Shown: one piece after another, positions 45,204-54,067 of the stretch
Layout: each line of letters starts with the position of its first letter
Position numbering within the stretch: position 1 is the stretch's first letter
NCBI GenBank assembly: GCA_018823745.1
Contig: JAHJHR010000017.1
Span: forward strand, 496,001-560,000
Length of the DNA stretch: 64,000 nt
From: Alphaproteobacteria bacterium
GTDB lineage: Bacteria > Pseudomonadota > Alphaproteobacteria > Oceanibaculales > Oceanibaculaceae
Direction: 5' to 3'
Notes under the pieces: model-generated
What the model saw: only the letters and a program-made list of their open reading frames with translations
Databases searched by the model: none
What the model was told of the DNA's origin: nothing
Translations under genes and position numbers: made by a program

Positions 45204-46247
45204 CTAGACCGTGTCCGGGATGCGTCCTTCCTCGACGCCGTGGCACGCGATCTTCGCACCATCCGCCAGGGTGATCGGCTGCGGAATCTCCGCCCGGCAG
45301 CGATCATTGGCGAAGGGGCAGCGCGGATGGAACGTGCAGCCGCTGGGCGGGTTGATCGGGTTCGGCACCTCGCCCGCCACCGGCGCGCGGTCAAGACCCT
45401 TCATGTCCAGATCGGGGATCGTGTTCAGCAGCAGCTGGGTATAGGGATGGCGCGGCCGGGCGAACAGGGTCCGGGCCGGCGCCACCTCGACCAGCTTGCC
45501 GAGATACATAACGCCGACATCGTCGGACATGTGATAGACGACCGCCAGATTGTGGCTGATGAACAGATAGGTCAACCCCAGCTCGCGCTGCAATTCCTTC
45601 ATCAGATTGAGAATCTGCGCCTGCACCGAGACGTCCAGCGCCGAGGTCGGCTCGTCGCAGACCAGGAATTCCGGATTGCTGGCGAGCGCTCGGGCGATAG
45701 AGATGCGCTGGCGCTGCCCGCCGGAGAATTCATGCGGGTATTTCGCGCCATCCTTCGGTGACAGCCCGACGAAGCTGAGCAGTTCCCCGACCCGCTTCTG
45801 GGTCGCCGCCTCGCCCTTGGTGATGTCGAAGAAGCGCAGCGGCTCGGCGATGATGTCGACCACCCGCCAGCGCGGATTCAGCGAGGCGAAGGGGTCCTGG
45901 AAGATCATCTGCATCTTCCGGCGTACCGGCACCATCTCCTTGCGCGTCAGGCCGGCGATGTTCTGCCCCTCGAAGTGAAGCTCGCCATGCGTCGGCGTAT
46001 AGAGGCCGACGACCAGACGGGCCACGGTCGATTTCCCGCAGCCGGATTCACCGACCAGCGAAAAGGTCCGGCCCTTCTGGATATCGAAGGACACGCCATC
46101 AACCGCCCGCAAAATCTGACGCGGCGTACCCTCGATAACGCGGTTCAGCAAGGGCGGCGAGACATCGAAATAGCGCGCCAGCTTCCGGGCGCTCAGCACG
46201 GGCTCGTCAGCCTGCAGAGCCGGATTGGCGAGGGCGGCGTCAACCAT
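45204..46247 (-). CDS. dppF: Peptide ABC transporter ATPase (DppF-like)
   Basis: The second ATPase of a dipeptide/oligopeptide importer. Walker A (GESGCGKST), ABC signature ([10 protein letters not shown]), Walker B ([11 protein letters not shown]) and the C-terminal oligopeptide-type extension with a cysteine cluster ([16 protein letters not shown]) are present. The true start is ATG 46247 with AAGGAGG upstream; the track start at 46322 lies inside the preceding gene. The 347-residue product overlaps the DppD-like gene by 8 nt. Confidence 0.94.
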   Translation of the reverse strand: MVDAALANPALQADEPVLSARKLARYFDVSPPLLNRVIEGTPRQILRAVDGVSFDIQKGRTFSLVGESGCGKSTVARLVVGLYTPTHGELHFEGQNIAGLTRKEMVPVRRKMQMIFQDPFASLNPRWRVVDIIAEPLRFFDITKGEAATQKRVGELLSFVGLSPKDGAKYPHEFSGGQRQRISIARALASNPEFLVCDEPTSALDVSVQAQILNLMKELQRELGLTYLFISHNLAVVYHMSDDVGVMYLGKLVEVAPARTLFARPRHPYTQLLLNTIPDLDMKGLDRAPVAGEVPNPINPPSGCTFHPRCPFANDRCRAEIPQPITLADGAKIACHGVEEGRIPDTV

Positions 46248-47235
46248 GGACGGCCTCCTTCTCATACAGCCAGCAGGCCACTTCCGTCTTCTCCACAGCA
46301 ATCCGTTCCGGCCGGTCGACATAGCATTTGTCGAAGGCGCGCGGGCAGCGCGGGTTGAAGGCGCAGCCCGCCGGGATATCCGTCAGGCGCGGCATCGACC
46401 CGTCGATCTGGGTCAGCTTCTCGATGTCATGGCCGATGGTCGGGATCGACCCCATCAGACCATGTGTATAGGGATGCTTGGCCTGCTTGATGACATCACG
46501 CACCGGGCCGATCTCGGCGATGCGGCCGGCATACATGACCGCGACGCGGTCTGCCGTTTCCGCAATCACACCCATATCGTGGGTTACCAGCATCACCGCC
46601 GTGCCATTGTCGCGGCAGAGCCGCTTGATCAGGGCGATGATCTGCGCCTGGATCGACACGTCCAGCGCCGTGGTCGGCTCATCGGCGATAATGAGGTCCG
46701 GCTCAGCGCAGAGAGCCAGGGCGATGACGACGCGCTGGCGCATGCCGCCGGAAAACTGATGCGGGTATTGCTCGACCCGCCGCTCCGGCGCCGGAATGCC
46801 GACATCGGAGAGCAGTTCAATGGCCCGGCGACGGGCCTGGCTGTCGGTCATGTCGGTATGGGTCTGGATCGTCTCGACCAATTGTCGACCGACCGAATAG
46901 AGCGGGTTCAAGCTGGTCAGCGGGTCCTGGAAGATCGCGCCGATCTTGCGGCCGCGGATCTTGCGCATCTCCTCATAGGGCAGATTGTCGATGCGCCGGC
47001 CGTCCAGCGAAATCGTGCCGGCGGCGATACGGCCCGGCGGTTCCAGCAGGCCGATCACGGCGGCGCCGGTCAGGGACTTGCCGGCCCCCGATTCACCGAC
47101 CACGCCCAGCACCTCGCCGGGCATGATGTCGAAGCTGATATCATCGACGGCGGTCAGCGTGCCGCGCCGGGTGGGGAATTCGATGCGGAGGTTCTTGACC
47201 TCCAGCAGCGGCTTGTTCGGGCTCTGGTTTGCCAT
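46240..47235 (-). CDS. dppD: Peptide ABC transporter ATPase (DppD-like)
   Basis: The first ATPase of the importer. Walker A (GESGAGKSL), signature (FSGGMRQRV), Walker B ([12 protein letters not shown]) and the cysteine-bearing oligopeptide-transporter tail ([16 protein letters not shown]) are visible. I choose ATG 47235 (MANQSPN), 331 residues; the track start at 47349 lies within the permease gene. It is separated from the permease by 8 bp and overlaps the second ATPase by 8 nt. Confidence 0.94.
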   Translation of the reverse strand: MANQSPNKPLLEVKNLRIEFPTRRGTLTAVDDISFDIMPGEVLGVVGESGAGKSLTGAAVIGLLEPPGRIAAGTISLDGRRIDNLPYEEMRKIRGRKIGAIFQDPLTSLNPLYSVGRQLVETIQTHTDMTDSQARRRAIELLSDVGIPAPERRVEQYPHQFSGGMRQRVVIALALCAEPDLIIADEPTTALDVSIQAQIIALIKRLCRDNGTAVMLVTHDMGVIAETADRVAVMYAGRIAEIGPVRDVIKQAKHPYTHGLMGSIPTIGHDIEKLTQIDGSMPRLTDIPAGCAFNPRCPRAFDKCYVDRPERIAVEKTEVACWLYEKEAVHG

Positions 47236-47243
47236 GGCGGGCC

Positions 47244-48209
47244 TTAACGGAGCTTCGGGTTGAGGGCGTCGCGCAGCCAGTCGCCCAGCAGATTCACGGC
47301 CAGCACCAGGATGACCAGCGCGGCCCCGGGGAAGATCGTCATCCACCACTCGCCGGAGAACAGGAAGTCGTTGCCGATGCGGATCAGCGTGCCCAGCGAG
47401 GGCTGGGTTGGCGGCACGCCGACGCCCAGGAAGGACAGCGTCGCCTCGGTCAGGATGGCGATGGCCAGGCTGATCGTGGCGATCACCAGCACCGGGCTCA
47501 TCACATTGGGCAGCACATGGCGCAGCATGATCAGTGCCGGATGCAGGCCGATCACGCGGGCCGCCTGGACATATTCCTTGTTCTTCTCGACCAGGCAGGA
47601 GCCGCGCACCGTGCGCGCGAACTGCACCCAGTTGGCGAAGCCGATCGACAGCACCAGCACCACCAGCGCCAGATCCTCATGGGCACCGCGCGGCAGGACC
47701 GACCGGGTGAAACCGTCGATCAGCAGCACGATCAGGATGGCCGGGAAGCTGAGCTGCACATCGGCGATGCGCATGATGATGGCGTCCGTCTTGCCGCCGA
47801 CATAGCCGGCCACCATGCCCAGCACGATGCCCATCACCATGGCCAGCAGCACCGACAGGAAGCCGACGGTCAGTGAGACGCGTGCGCCGAACATGATGGT
47901 CGACAGCACGTCGCGGCCCTGGTCATCCGTGCCCAGCGGGTAGGACGGGTCGCCCCCGGCCTCCCAGGCCGGTGGCTTGAAGGCGTCCATCAGGTTCAGC
48001 GTGATGACGTCATAGGTATTGTGCGGCGCCACCCAGGGCGCCAGGAAGGCGAGCAGGAAATAGGTCACGGTCACAAAGAAGGCGACCATGATCACCGGCG
48101 AGCGCTTGAAGCTGTAGAACACGTCGCCATCGAAGAAGCGCCGCGTGCCGTCGCTGAAGCGGAACCACAGGCTGCGGGTGACAATGATGTCGTTGGTCGA
48201 GTCTGTCAT
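47244..48209 (-). CDS. dppC: Peptide ABC transporter permease (DppC-like)
   Basis: A 321-residue inner-membrane subunit. After a cytoplasmic N-terminus come the first helix (PVIMVAFFVTVTYFLLAFLA), the GTDDQGRDVLSTIMFGARVSL signature and an EAA loop (NKEYVQAARVIGLHPALIMLRH). The C-terminus (LLGDWLRDALNPKLR) is typical. It lies 15 bp downstream of the DppB-like gene and works with it as a heterodimer. Confidence 0.94.
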   Translation of the reverse strand: MTDSTNDIIVTRSLWFRFSDGTRRFFDGDVFYSFKRSPVIMVAFFVTVTYFLLAFLAPWVAPHNTYDVITLNLMDAFKPPAWEAGGDPSYPLGTDDQGRDVLSTIMFGARVSLTVGFLSVLLAMVMGIVLGMVAGYVGGKTDAIIMRIADVQLSFPAILIVLLIDGFTRSVLPRGAHEDLALVVLVLSIGFANWVQFARTVRGSCLVEKNKEYVQAARVIGLHPALIMLRHVLPNVMSPVLVIATISLAIAILTEATLSFLGVGVPPTQPSLGTLIRIGNDFLFSGEWWMTIFPGAALVILVLAVNLLGDWLRDALNPKLR

Positions 48210-48224
48210 CGGGGCGTTCCTTCC

Positions 48225-49208
48225 TCAATGACCGCCGCCGCTGCGCTCGACGCGCAGGCGGGGATCGACGGCGTAGTACAGCAGATCGACCATCAGGTTG
48301 ATGACCACGAAGATGAAGGCGACAAGGCAGAGATAGGCGGCCATGACCGGAATATCGGCGAACTGGATCGCCTGCAGGAACAACAGCCCCATGCCCGGCC
48401 ACTGGAACACCGTCTCGGTGATGATGGCGAAGGCAATCAGCGAGCCGATCTGCAAACCGGTGATGGTGATGACCGGCACCATCGTGTTCTTCAGCGCATG
48501 GCCGAAATGTACCGCCCGGTTGGACAGGCCGCGGGCCCGCGCGAATTTGATGTAGTCGGTGCGCAGCACCTCCATCATCTCGGCCCGGACCAGGCGCATG
48601 ATCAGCGTCAGCTGGAACAGGCACAAGGTCACCGCCGGCATGATGATGGATTTCCAGCCCGACACGGTCAGGAAATTGGTCGTCCACCAGCCGATCTGCA
48701 CGGTGTCGCCCCGCCCGAAGGAAGGCAGCCAGCCGAGCCAGACGGCAAAGATAAGGATGAGCACGATGCCAATCAGGAAGGTCGGCAGCGATATGCCGAT
48801 CAGCGACAGGGTCAGCAGCACCTTGCTGCCAAAACCATGCCGGTGCAGGCCGGTGTAGACGCCGAGCGGCAGGCCGATGACGAGCGCCAGCACGGCGGCA
48901 ACGAAGACCAGTTCCAGCGTCGCCGGCAGGCGCGTCGCCAGAACGTCAGAGACCGGGCGGCTCAGCCGGTAGGAGACGCCGAAATCGCCCTGCACGGCAT
49001 TGCCCAGGAAGGCGGCGAACTGAACCGGGAACGGATCGTTCAGCCCCAGATCCTGACGCAACGCTTCGCGCTGCTCCTCTGTCGCTTCCTGGCCAAGCAT
49101 GTTGTTGACCGGGTCGCCAACGAAGTTGAACAGCGAAAATGAGATAAAGGCGACCGCCATCATGACGATGAGCGATTGCAACAGCCGACGGATGATGAAG
49201 GCGAACAT
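48225..49208 (-). CDS. dppB: Peptide ABC transporter permease (DppB-like)
   Basis: A 327-residue inner-membrane subunit with the DppB N-terminal helix (IIRRLLQSLIVMMAVAFISF), the GLNDPFPVQFAAFLG periplasmic part and the EAA loop (DYIKFARARGLSNRAVHFGH). It begins 88 bp after the binding-protein gene; a 15-bp stem with a T-run lies in that gap, so expression should be lower than that of the binding protein. Confidence 0.94.
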   Translation of the reverse strand: MFAFIIRRLLQSLIVMMAVAFISFSLFNFVGDPVNNMLGQEATEEQREALRQDLGLNDPFPVQFAAFLGNAVQGDFGVSYRLSRPVSDVLATRLPATLELVFVAAVLALVIGLPLGVYTGLHRHGFGSKVLLTLSLIGISLPTFLIGIVLILIFAVWLGWLPSFGRGDTVQIGWWTTNFLTVSGWKSIIMPAVTLCLFQLTLIMRLVRAEMMEVLRTDYIKFARARGLSNRAVHFGHALKNTMVPVITITGLQIGSLIAFAIITETVFQWPGMGLLFLQAIQFADIPVMAAYLCLVAFIFVVINLMVDLLYYAVDPRLRVERSGGGH

Positions 49209-49234
49209 GCCGCTTTCCGTACCGAATTTCGGGA

Positions 49235-49282
49235 AATGAAAAAATGGGCAGCGGCCCGGATCTCACAATCCGGGCCGCTGCC
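49235..49282 (-). terminator. Intra-operon terminator/attenuator-like hairpin after the binding-protein gene
   Basis: A perfect 15-bp inverted repeat, GGCAGCGGCCCGGAT / ATCCGGGCCGCTGCC (arms 49247-49261 and 49268-49282), has a 6-nt loop. Read on the minus strand it is followed by CATTTTTTCATTT. It fits a partial terminator or a 3'-end stabiliser between SBP and permease genes. Confidence 0.8.
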
Positions 49283-49296
49283 GCATCAATGCGGCA

Positions 49297-50880
49297 TTAC
49301 TTCAGAGTGACGTAACGCAGGTCGATGTCGTTCTGCGGGCGCTGCTTGATATCAGCGACCGTGCTGGCGACACCCCAGGCCAGCGCCTGCTGATGCAGCG
49401 GCAGATGCCCGAAATCCTCCTTATGGATTTTCATGGCTTCGCTGATCATGGCGTTGCGCTTTTCCTGGTTGGTCTCAACCCGGATCAGGTCGGTCAGTTC
49501 CTCGACGCGCGGATTGGTGTAGCGCCCCGAGTTCCAGGTGCCCTGGCCCTTGCCGTCCAGCGTGATGATGTTCTCAAGCATGTTGAGCGCATCATAGCTG
49601 CCCGGGGTCCAGCCCAGCATGTAGAAGCTGGTGTTGTTGCCCTGCTTCAGGCCGATCTTGTCGAAATGCAGCGACTTGGTCTGGGCGTTCAGCTTGATGT
49701 CGACGCCGATGCGCTTGATCATCGGCACGACGCCCAGGCAGATCGCCTCGTCGTTGACATAGCGGTCATTCGGGCAGTCCAGAGTGACCGGGAAGCCATT
49801 CGGATAACCGGCTTCCGCCAGCAGCTTCTTGGCCGCTTCCGGATCATACGGATAGCGGTCGTTCAGCGCCTTGTCGAAGCCGTTGATGCCCGGCGCGATC
49901 ATCAGCGCCGTATTGGCCGACGCCCCGCGCATCACGACGCGCTTGATCGCCTCCATGTCGATGGCCTGGTAGAAGGCCTGGCGGACGCGCTTGTCCTTGA
50001 ACGGGTTCTTGCCCGTGCCCGGCATGTCGAGCGACTCGTCGCGATGCTGGTCAAAGCCGAGGAAGATGGTGCGCAGCTCCGGCCCCTGCAGAACCTTGGC
50101 GCTGCTGGAGCTGTTGATGCGCTGCACGTCCTGCAGCGGCACCGGATACATGGCGTCGATCTCACCCGACAGCAGGGCGGCCACGCGGGTCGCGTCATTG
50201 CCGATCGGCGTGAAAACGGCCTTGGTCAGGTTATGAGTCGGCTTGCCCCACCAACCCGCATTCGCCTCGACCTCAAGCTTGGTGTCCGGTACCCAGGAGA
50301 TCAGCTTGAACGGGCCGGTGCCGTTGGTGTTCAGATTGGCATAGGTCTTGGCCGTGCTGCCGCGCTCGACGGTGACCGTGTTGTTCTTCTCCGACCACTG
50401 CTTATCCATGATGAAGAAGTTCGGCATGTTCAGCAGCAGGATCGGGTCCGGACCACCGGTAATGATCTCGATCTCGTGATCGTTGACCTTCTTGATCTCG
50501 GTGATCGTGTTGACGGCGAAGCTCATTTCCGACTGCGGCTGCTTGATGCGCTCGAAGCTGAACAGCACGTCATCGGCGGTGAAATCGCTGCCGTCATGGA
50601 ACTTCACGCCCTGGCGCAGCTTGAAACGCCAGGTGGTCGGATTGACCTGCTCCCATTCGGTCGCCAGGCCGGGATGCAAAGACAGATCCCAGCCGCGGTG
50701 AATCAGACCTTCATAGATGTTGCTCTTCATCGTGTTGGTCGGACCCTCGTTATTGATATGAGGATCGAGACCCAGAACGTCGCCGGTTGTTGCATAGCGG
50801 AAGGTCTTGGCCTCCGCTGCACCACCGAGACTGAGAGCGACGGCACCCGCCACGAGGGCCGCCCCAAAGAATTTATGCAT
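49297..50880 (-). CDS. dppA: Peptide ABC transporter substrate-binding protein (family 5, DppA-like)
   Basis: A 527-residue periplasmic binding protein with a signal peptide (about 1-24, ending GGAAEA). SBP family 5 signatures are seen: HINNEGPTNTMKSNIYEGLI, WRFKLRQGVKFHDGSDFTADDVLFSFERIKQP (shown as two adjoining motifs) and the LAEAGYPNGFPVTL block. I use ATG 50880 with AAGGGAT upstream; the ORF-track start at 51045 adds 55 unrelated residues. It is first in the operon SBP-B-C-D-F-amidohydrolase-M20. The ligand class, dipeptide or oligopeptide, is inferred from operon content. Confidence 0.93.
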   Translation of the reverse strand: MHKFFGAALVAGAVALSLGGAAEAKTFRYATTGDVLGLDPHINNEGPTNTMKSNIYEGLIHRGWDLSLHPGLATEWEQVNPTTWRFKLRQGVKFHDGSDFTADDVLFSFERIKQPQSEMSFAVNTITEIKKVNDHEIEIITGGPDPILLLNMPNFFIMDKQWSEKNNTVTVERGSTAKTYANLNTNGTGPFKLISWVPDTKLEVEANAGWWGKPTHNLTKAVFTPIGNDATRVAALLSGEIDAMYPVPLQDVQRINSSSSAKVLQGPELRTIFLGFDQHRDESLDMPGTGKNPFKDKRVRQAFYQAIDMEAIKRVVMRGASANTALMIAPGINGFDKALNDRYPYDPEAAKKLLAEAGYPNGFPVTLDCPNDRYVNDEAICLGVVPMIKRIGVDIKLNAQTKSLHFDKIGLKQGNNTSFYMLGWTPGSYDALNMLENIITLDGKGQGTWNSGRYTNPRVEELTDLIRVETNQEKRNAMISEAMKIHKEDFGHLPLHQQALAWGVASTVADIKQRPQNDIDLRYVTLK

Positions 50881-51243
50881 CCCTGCTATCCCTTCTTTTA
50901 AAGCCCCCTGCGATTTTAGCGGCTTTGCCGTTGGCAGGGGTTCTTCGACGCGAAACAAGCGAATGGCATTTTGCCAAAGTCGATCTATCGGGTGTAGCGT
51001 TGTTTTCGCTTCCGCGTCAATGCGAATCCGGCTTATTTGCGGCACGCCCGAAGGCTGTGGAGCCTAGGAATAGCGCGGGTTTCTGAGAGTTTTTCGCAAT
51101 GCGGTATGCGCATAGGACCGCAATCGCTGTGGAGCAGCCCTGCACCGGGGCAGCTTGCGCCGATTTCGGTTCCGCGCTAGTCCGACCGCGTAAGCTGTCT
51201 CTGTGCCGACCATCCTGCAGCCTTTACTGCGAGTACGACATCC
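50881..51243. other. 363-bp divergent intergenic region (dppA leader and DUF2817 promoter region)
   Basis: The region separates the minus-strand peptide operon from the plus-strand DUF2817 gene and should hold both promoters. Near the operon start it has a nested inverted repeat (50905-50940). The remainder shows no clear operator, ORF or riboswitch-like fold by eye. Confidence 0.5.
50905..50940 (-). promoter_or_regulatory. Nested stem-loop in the dppA 5' leader
   Basis: CCCCTGC (50905-50911) pairs with GCAGGGG (50934-50940), enclosing a smaller CGGC-ttt-GCCG hairpin. The structure lies 25 nt upstream of the binding-protein ATG, so it would form in the mRNA leader if the promoter lies beyond it. 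A regulatory role is possible but unproven. Confidence 0.35.
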
Positions 51244-52329
51244 ATGGACGTGATCAACTACTTCTCCCCCGATTATCAGGCCGCCCGCGCGAAATTCCTC
51301 GAAGCCGCGCATCAGGCCGGGCTGACGGTGGAAAGCCACCAGAACCCGATGAAGGGGCCGGATGGCGGCGCACTGTATACCGATGTGGCGGTCTGGGGCG
51401 ATCCGAAGGCTGATCGCGTGCTGCTGGCCAATTCCGCCACCCACGGGGCGGAGGGCTTCTGCGGCTCCGGCGCCATGGTCGGCTGGCTGCACAGCGGGGC
51501 GTGGCGGGCCGTGCCGAAGAATGTGAAGGTGGTGCTGGTCCATGCCATCAACCCCTATGGCTTCGCCTGGCTGCGCCGGGTGAATGAGGACAATGTCGAT
51601 CTGAACCGCAATTTCATCGACCATAATGCCGGCTATCCGGAAAATCCCGATTACGACGCCCTGCACCCGGTGATCTTCCCCGAAAGCTGGGGCCCGGATA
51701 GCCTGACGCGGATGCAGGCCACCTTCGATGCCTACCGGGAAAAGCATGGCGCCTTCGCCCTGCAGAAGGCGATCAGTCAGGGCCAGTATGGCCATGCCGA
51801 TGGCGTGTTCCATGGCGGCAACAAGCCGACCTGGTCGAACCTGACCTTCCGCAGGATTCTGGAGAACCACGTGCTGGGCGCCCGGCATGTCGGCTTCATC
51901 GACTACCACACCGGCCTCGGCCAGTATGGCGCCGCCGACCTGATCGCCAGCGGCGAGCGCGGCTCGCCGGAGCTGGAGCGCTGCTTCGCCTGGTATCAGA
52001 ACGGCGTCAGCTCCTCGGCACTCGGCAATTCCACCTCGCCGGCCCTGTTCGGCGTTATCAAGACCGCCGTTGTCGATATCCTCGCCGATGCGCAGGTGAC
52101 CTCAATGACCGCCGAATACGGCACCTATTCCGTACCGACCGTCATGGGCGCGGTGATCGCCGATAACTGGGTGCATCTGCGCGGCGACCTCGATTCGCCG
52201 CAGGGCAAGGAGATCAAGGCCCAGACACGCAAGGCCTTCTATCCCGACGAGGATGACTGGAAGGAGCTGGTCTATCTGCGCTCCCGCCAGATCATGTATC
52301 GCGCCATCCAGGGCCTGACGACGGCGTAG
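51244..52329 (+). CDS. DUF2817 (M14-like) hydrolase
   Basis: A 361-residue protein of the DUF2817 family, related to the zinc carboxypeptidase (M14) fold. The expected metal residues appear as ATHGAEGFCGSGAM (His and Glu, about 67-80) and a later IDYHTGLGQYG (His, about 220). The NPYGFAWLRRVNEDNVDLNRNF segment carries the M14-like N-R pair. No signal peptide is present. The substrate is unknown; amide-bond hydrolysis is likely from the fold and the adjacent divergent peptide operon. Confidence 0.85.
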   Translation: MDVINYFSPDYQAARAKFLEAAHQAGLTVESHQNPMKGPDGGALYTDVAVWGDPKADRVLLANSATHGAEGFCGSGAMVGWLHSGAWRAVPKNVKVVLVHAINPYGFAWLRRVNEDNVDLNRNFIDHNAGYPENPDYDALHPVIFPESWGPDSLTRMQATFDAYREKHGAFALQKAISQGQYGHADGVFHGGNKPTWSNLTFRRILENHVLGARHVGFIDYHTGLGQYGAADLIASGERGSPELERCFAWYQNGVSSSALGNSTSPALFGVIKTAVVDILADAQVTSMTAEYGTYSVPTVMGAVIADNWVHLRGDLDSPQGKEIKAQTRKAFYPDEDDWKELVYLRSRQIMYRAIQGLTTA

Positions 52330-52380
52330 AGGCGGCGTCTCGAAGGTGTCCTTCCTGTCCCGATCCGCTATCCTGACGGC

Positions 52381-53889
52381 ATGACACCGAACCCCACGAC
52401 CCGCGCCCCGGTGCGCGCGCCAGAGATTGACCGGCCGGGGCTGACCTGGCTGAACGTGCCGGCCCCGCTGTCTCTGAGCGGGCTGCGCGGCCGGCTGGTC
52501 ATCCTGGATTTCTGGACCTTCTGCTGCATCAACTGCATCCACATCCTGCCGACGCTGAAGCGCATCGAACGCGCCTTCCCGGATGAGGTGGTGGTGATCG
52601 GCGTGCATTCGCCGAAATTCGCCGCCGAACGCGAGCTCGACAACCTGCGTCACGCCATCGCGCGCTATGGCATTGAGCATCCGGTGGCGCATGACCCTGA
52701 TTTCGACCTCTGGCAGAACTACGCCGTCCGGGCCTGGCCAACGCTGGTCTTCGTCTCGCCGGACGGCTATGTGATCGGTCAGCATTCGGGGGAGCCCGAT
52801 CCCGAGCGCCTGCTGGAAGTGGTCGAGCAGACGCTGAAGGAATACCGCCGCGGCGGTAAGATGCAGCCCCGTGCGCTGGAGCTGACGCCGGAAATTCCCG
52901 CCGTCGCCCGCTTCTCCTTCCCCGGCAAGATCAAGCCGCTGCCGCAGGGCGAGGATGCCGACCCGATCTGGATGCTGGCCGATTCCGGGCATCACCAGAT
53001 CGTGCTGCTGGACGATGTTGGCCGCGATATCGCCCGCTTCGGCAGCGGCAAGCCCGGCTTCCATGACGGCCCGTCCGATGAGGCCCGGTTCCGCGATCCG
53101 CAGGGGCTGGCCGCTGATGATCAGGCGATCTATGTCGCCGATACCGGCAATCACGCCATCCGCCGGATCGACCGGATGACCGGGCAGGTCGCCACGCTGG
53201 CCGGCACCGGCCGGCGCGGCTATGGCCTGGAAAGCGCGGTCCCGCTGGCCGATGCGGAACTTGCCTCGCCCTGGGATCTGGCGCTGTTCGGCGACACGCT
53301 GTATTTCGCCAATGCCGGCACGCATCAGCTCGGCTATATCGACTTCGCCCGCGCCGAGGTGGTGCGCCTGGCCGGCAGCGGCGGCGAGAATATCACCGAC
53401 GGCCCGGCCGGCGAGGCTACGCTGGCCCAGCCCAGTGGGCTGGTTCTGTCACCCGATGGTGGGGCGCTGTATTTCGCCGACAGCGAAACTTCCTCGATAC
53501 GCGCCATCCGCAGCGAGGAGGACGGGCCGCGCGTGGAAACGCTGGTCGGCGCCGGGCTGTTCGAGTTCGGCCATGTGAATGGCAGTTTCGCAACCGCCCG
53601 GCTGCAGCATTGCCTCGGCCTCGACTGGTGGCCGGAAGCTGGATCGGCCGGCGGGCTGATCGTTGCCGACAGCTATAACAACGCACTGCGGGTGCTGGAT
53701 TTCGCTGACCGCAGCGTGCGCGACCTGGATGACGGCTTCGACTGCCACGACCCGGTCTGCTACCCGCTCGCCGAACCTGCCGGCGTCACGGCCGCCGGGG
53801 AGGACCGGCTGCTGGTCAGCGACACCAACAACCACCGCATCCTGGAATATCGCCCCGGCCGGCGGCGCTACCACACCTGGGCTGCGTAA
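52381..53889 (+). CDS. NHLRC2-like protein (thioredoxin domain + NHL beta-propeller)
   Basis: A 502-residue protein. Residues about 25-160 form a TlpA-like thioredoxin domain with FWTFCCINCIH, the cysteine motif seen in NHLRC2-type proteins. Residues about 170-500 form an NHL-repeat six-bladed propeller (VADTGNHAIRRID; YFADSETSSIRAI; SDTNNHRILEY). No signal peptide is visible, so it is probably cytosolic. The family's activity is unknown. It starts 51 bp after the DUF2817 stop on the same strand, so the two may be cotranscribed. Confidence 0.88.
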   Translation: MTPNPTTRAPVRAPEIDRPGLTWLNVPAPLSLSGLRGRLVILDFWTFCCINCIHILPTLKRIERAFPDEVVVIGVHSPKFAAERELDNLRHAIARYGIEHPVAHDPDFDLWQNYAVRAWPTLVFVSPDGYVIGQHSGEPDPERLLEVVEQTLKEYRRGGKMQPRALELTPEIPAVARFSFPGKIKPLPQGEDADPIWMLADSGHHQIVLLDDVGRDIARFGSGKPGFHDGPSDEARFRDPQGLAADDQAIYVADTGNHAIRRIDRMTGQVATLAGTGRRGYGLESAVPLADAELASPWDLALFGDTLYFANAGTHQLGYIDFARAEVVRLAGSGGENITDGPAGEATLAQPSGLVLSPDGGALYFADSETSSIRAIRSEEDGPRVETLVGAGLFEFGHVNGSFATARLQHCLGLDWWPEAGSAGGLIVADSYNNALRVLDFADRSVRDLDDGFDCHDPVCYPLAEPAGVTAAGEDRLLVSDTNNHRILEYRPGRRRYHTWAA

Positions 53890-53925
53890 AAGCTATCGCG
53901 TGCCCGCGCCCCGGCCTTAAAACCA

Positions 53926-53949
53926 GACCAGCCATGCAGGCGGCTGGTC
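53926..53949. terminator. Inverted repeat downstream of the NHL gene
   Basis: GACCAGCC (53926-53933) and GGCTGGTC (53942-53949) form a perfect 8-bp stem with an 8-nt loop, 36 bp after the NHL stop. There is no T-run, so it is at best a weak or Rho-assisted terminator or an mRNA 3'-end structure. Confidence 0.35.
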
Positions 53950-54067
53950 ACTCCGTCATTGACGTGCCGGGGGGGAGACAGCCTACACTTCGGAAATTAG
54001 TCAGCGGCGATGACATATTCAGGGCATCGCTGGTGTTTGCTTTTTGGCTGTTCCAGAGGATGGACCC

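Noticed and set aside
51064-51909. 281-aa minus-strand ORF near the peptide operon
   Set aside because: Most of it is antisense to the DUF2817 gene, whose metal-site motifs are clear.
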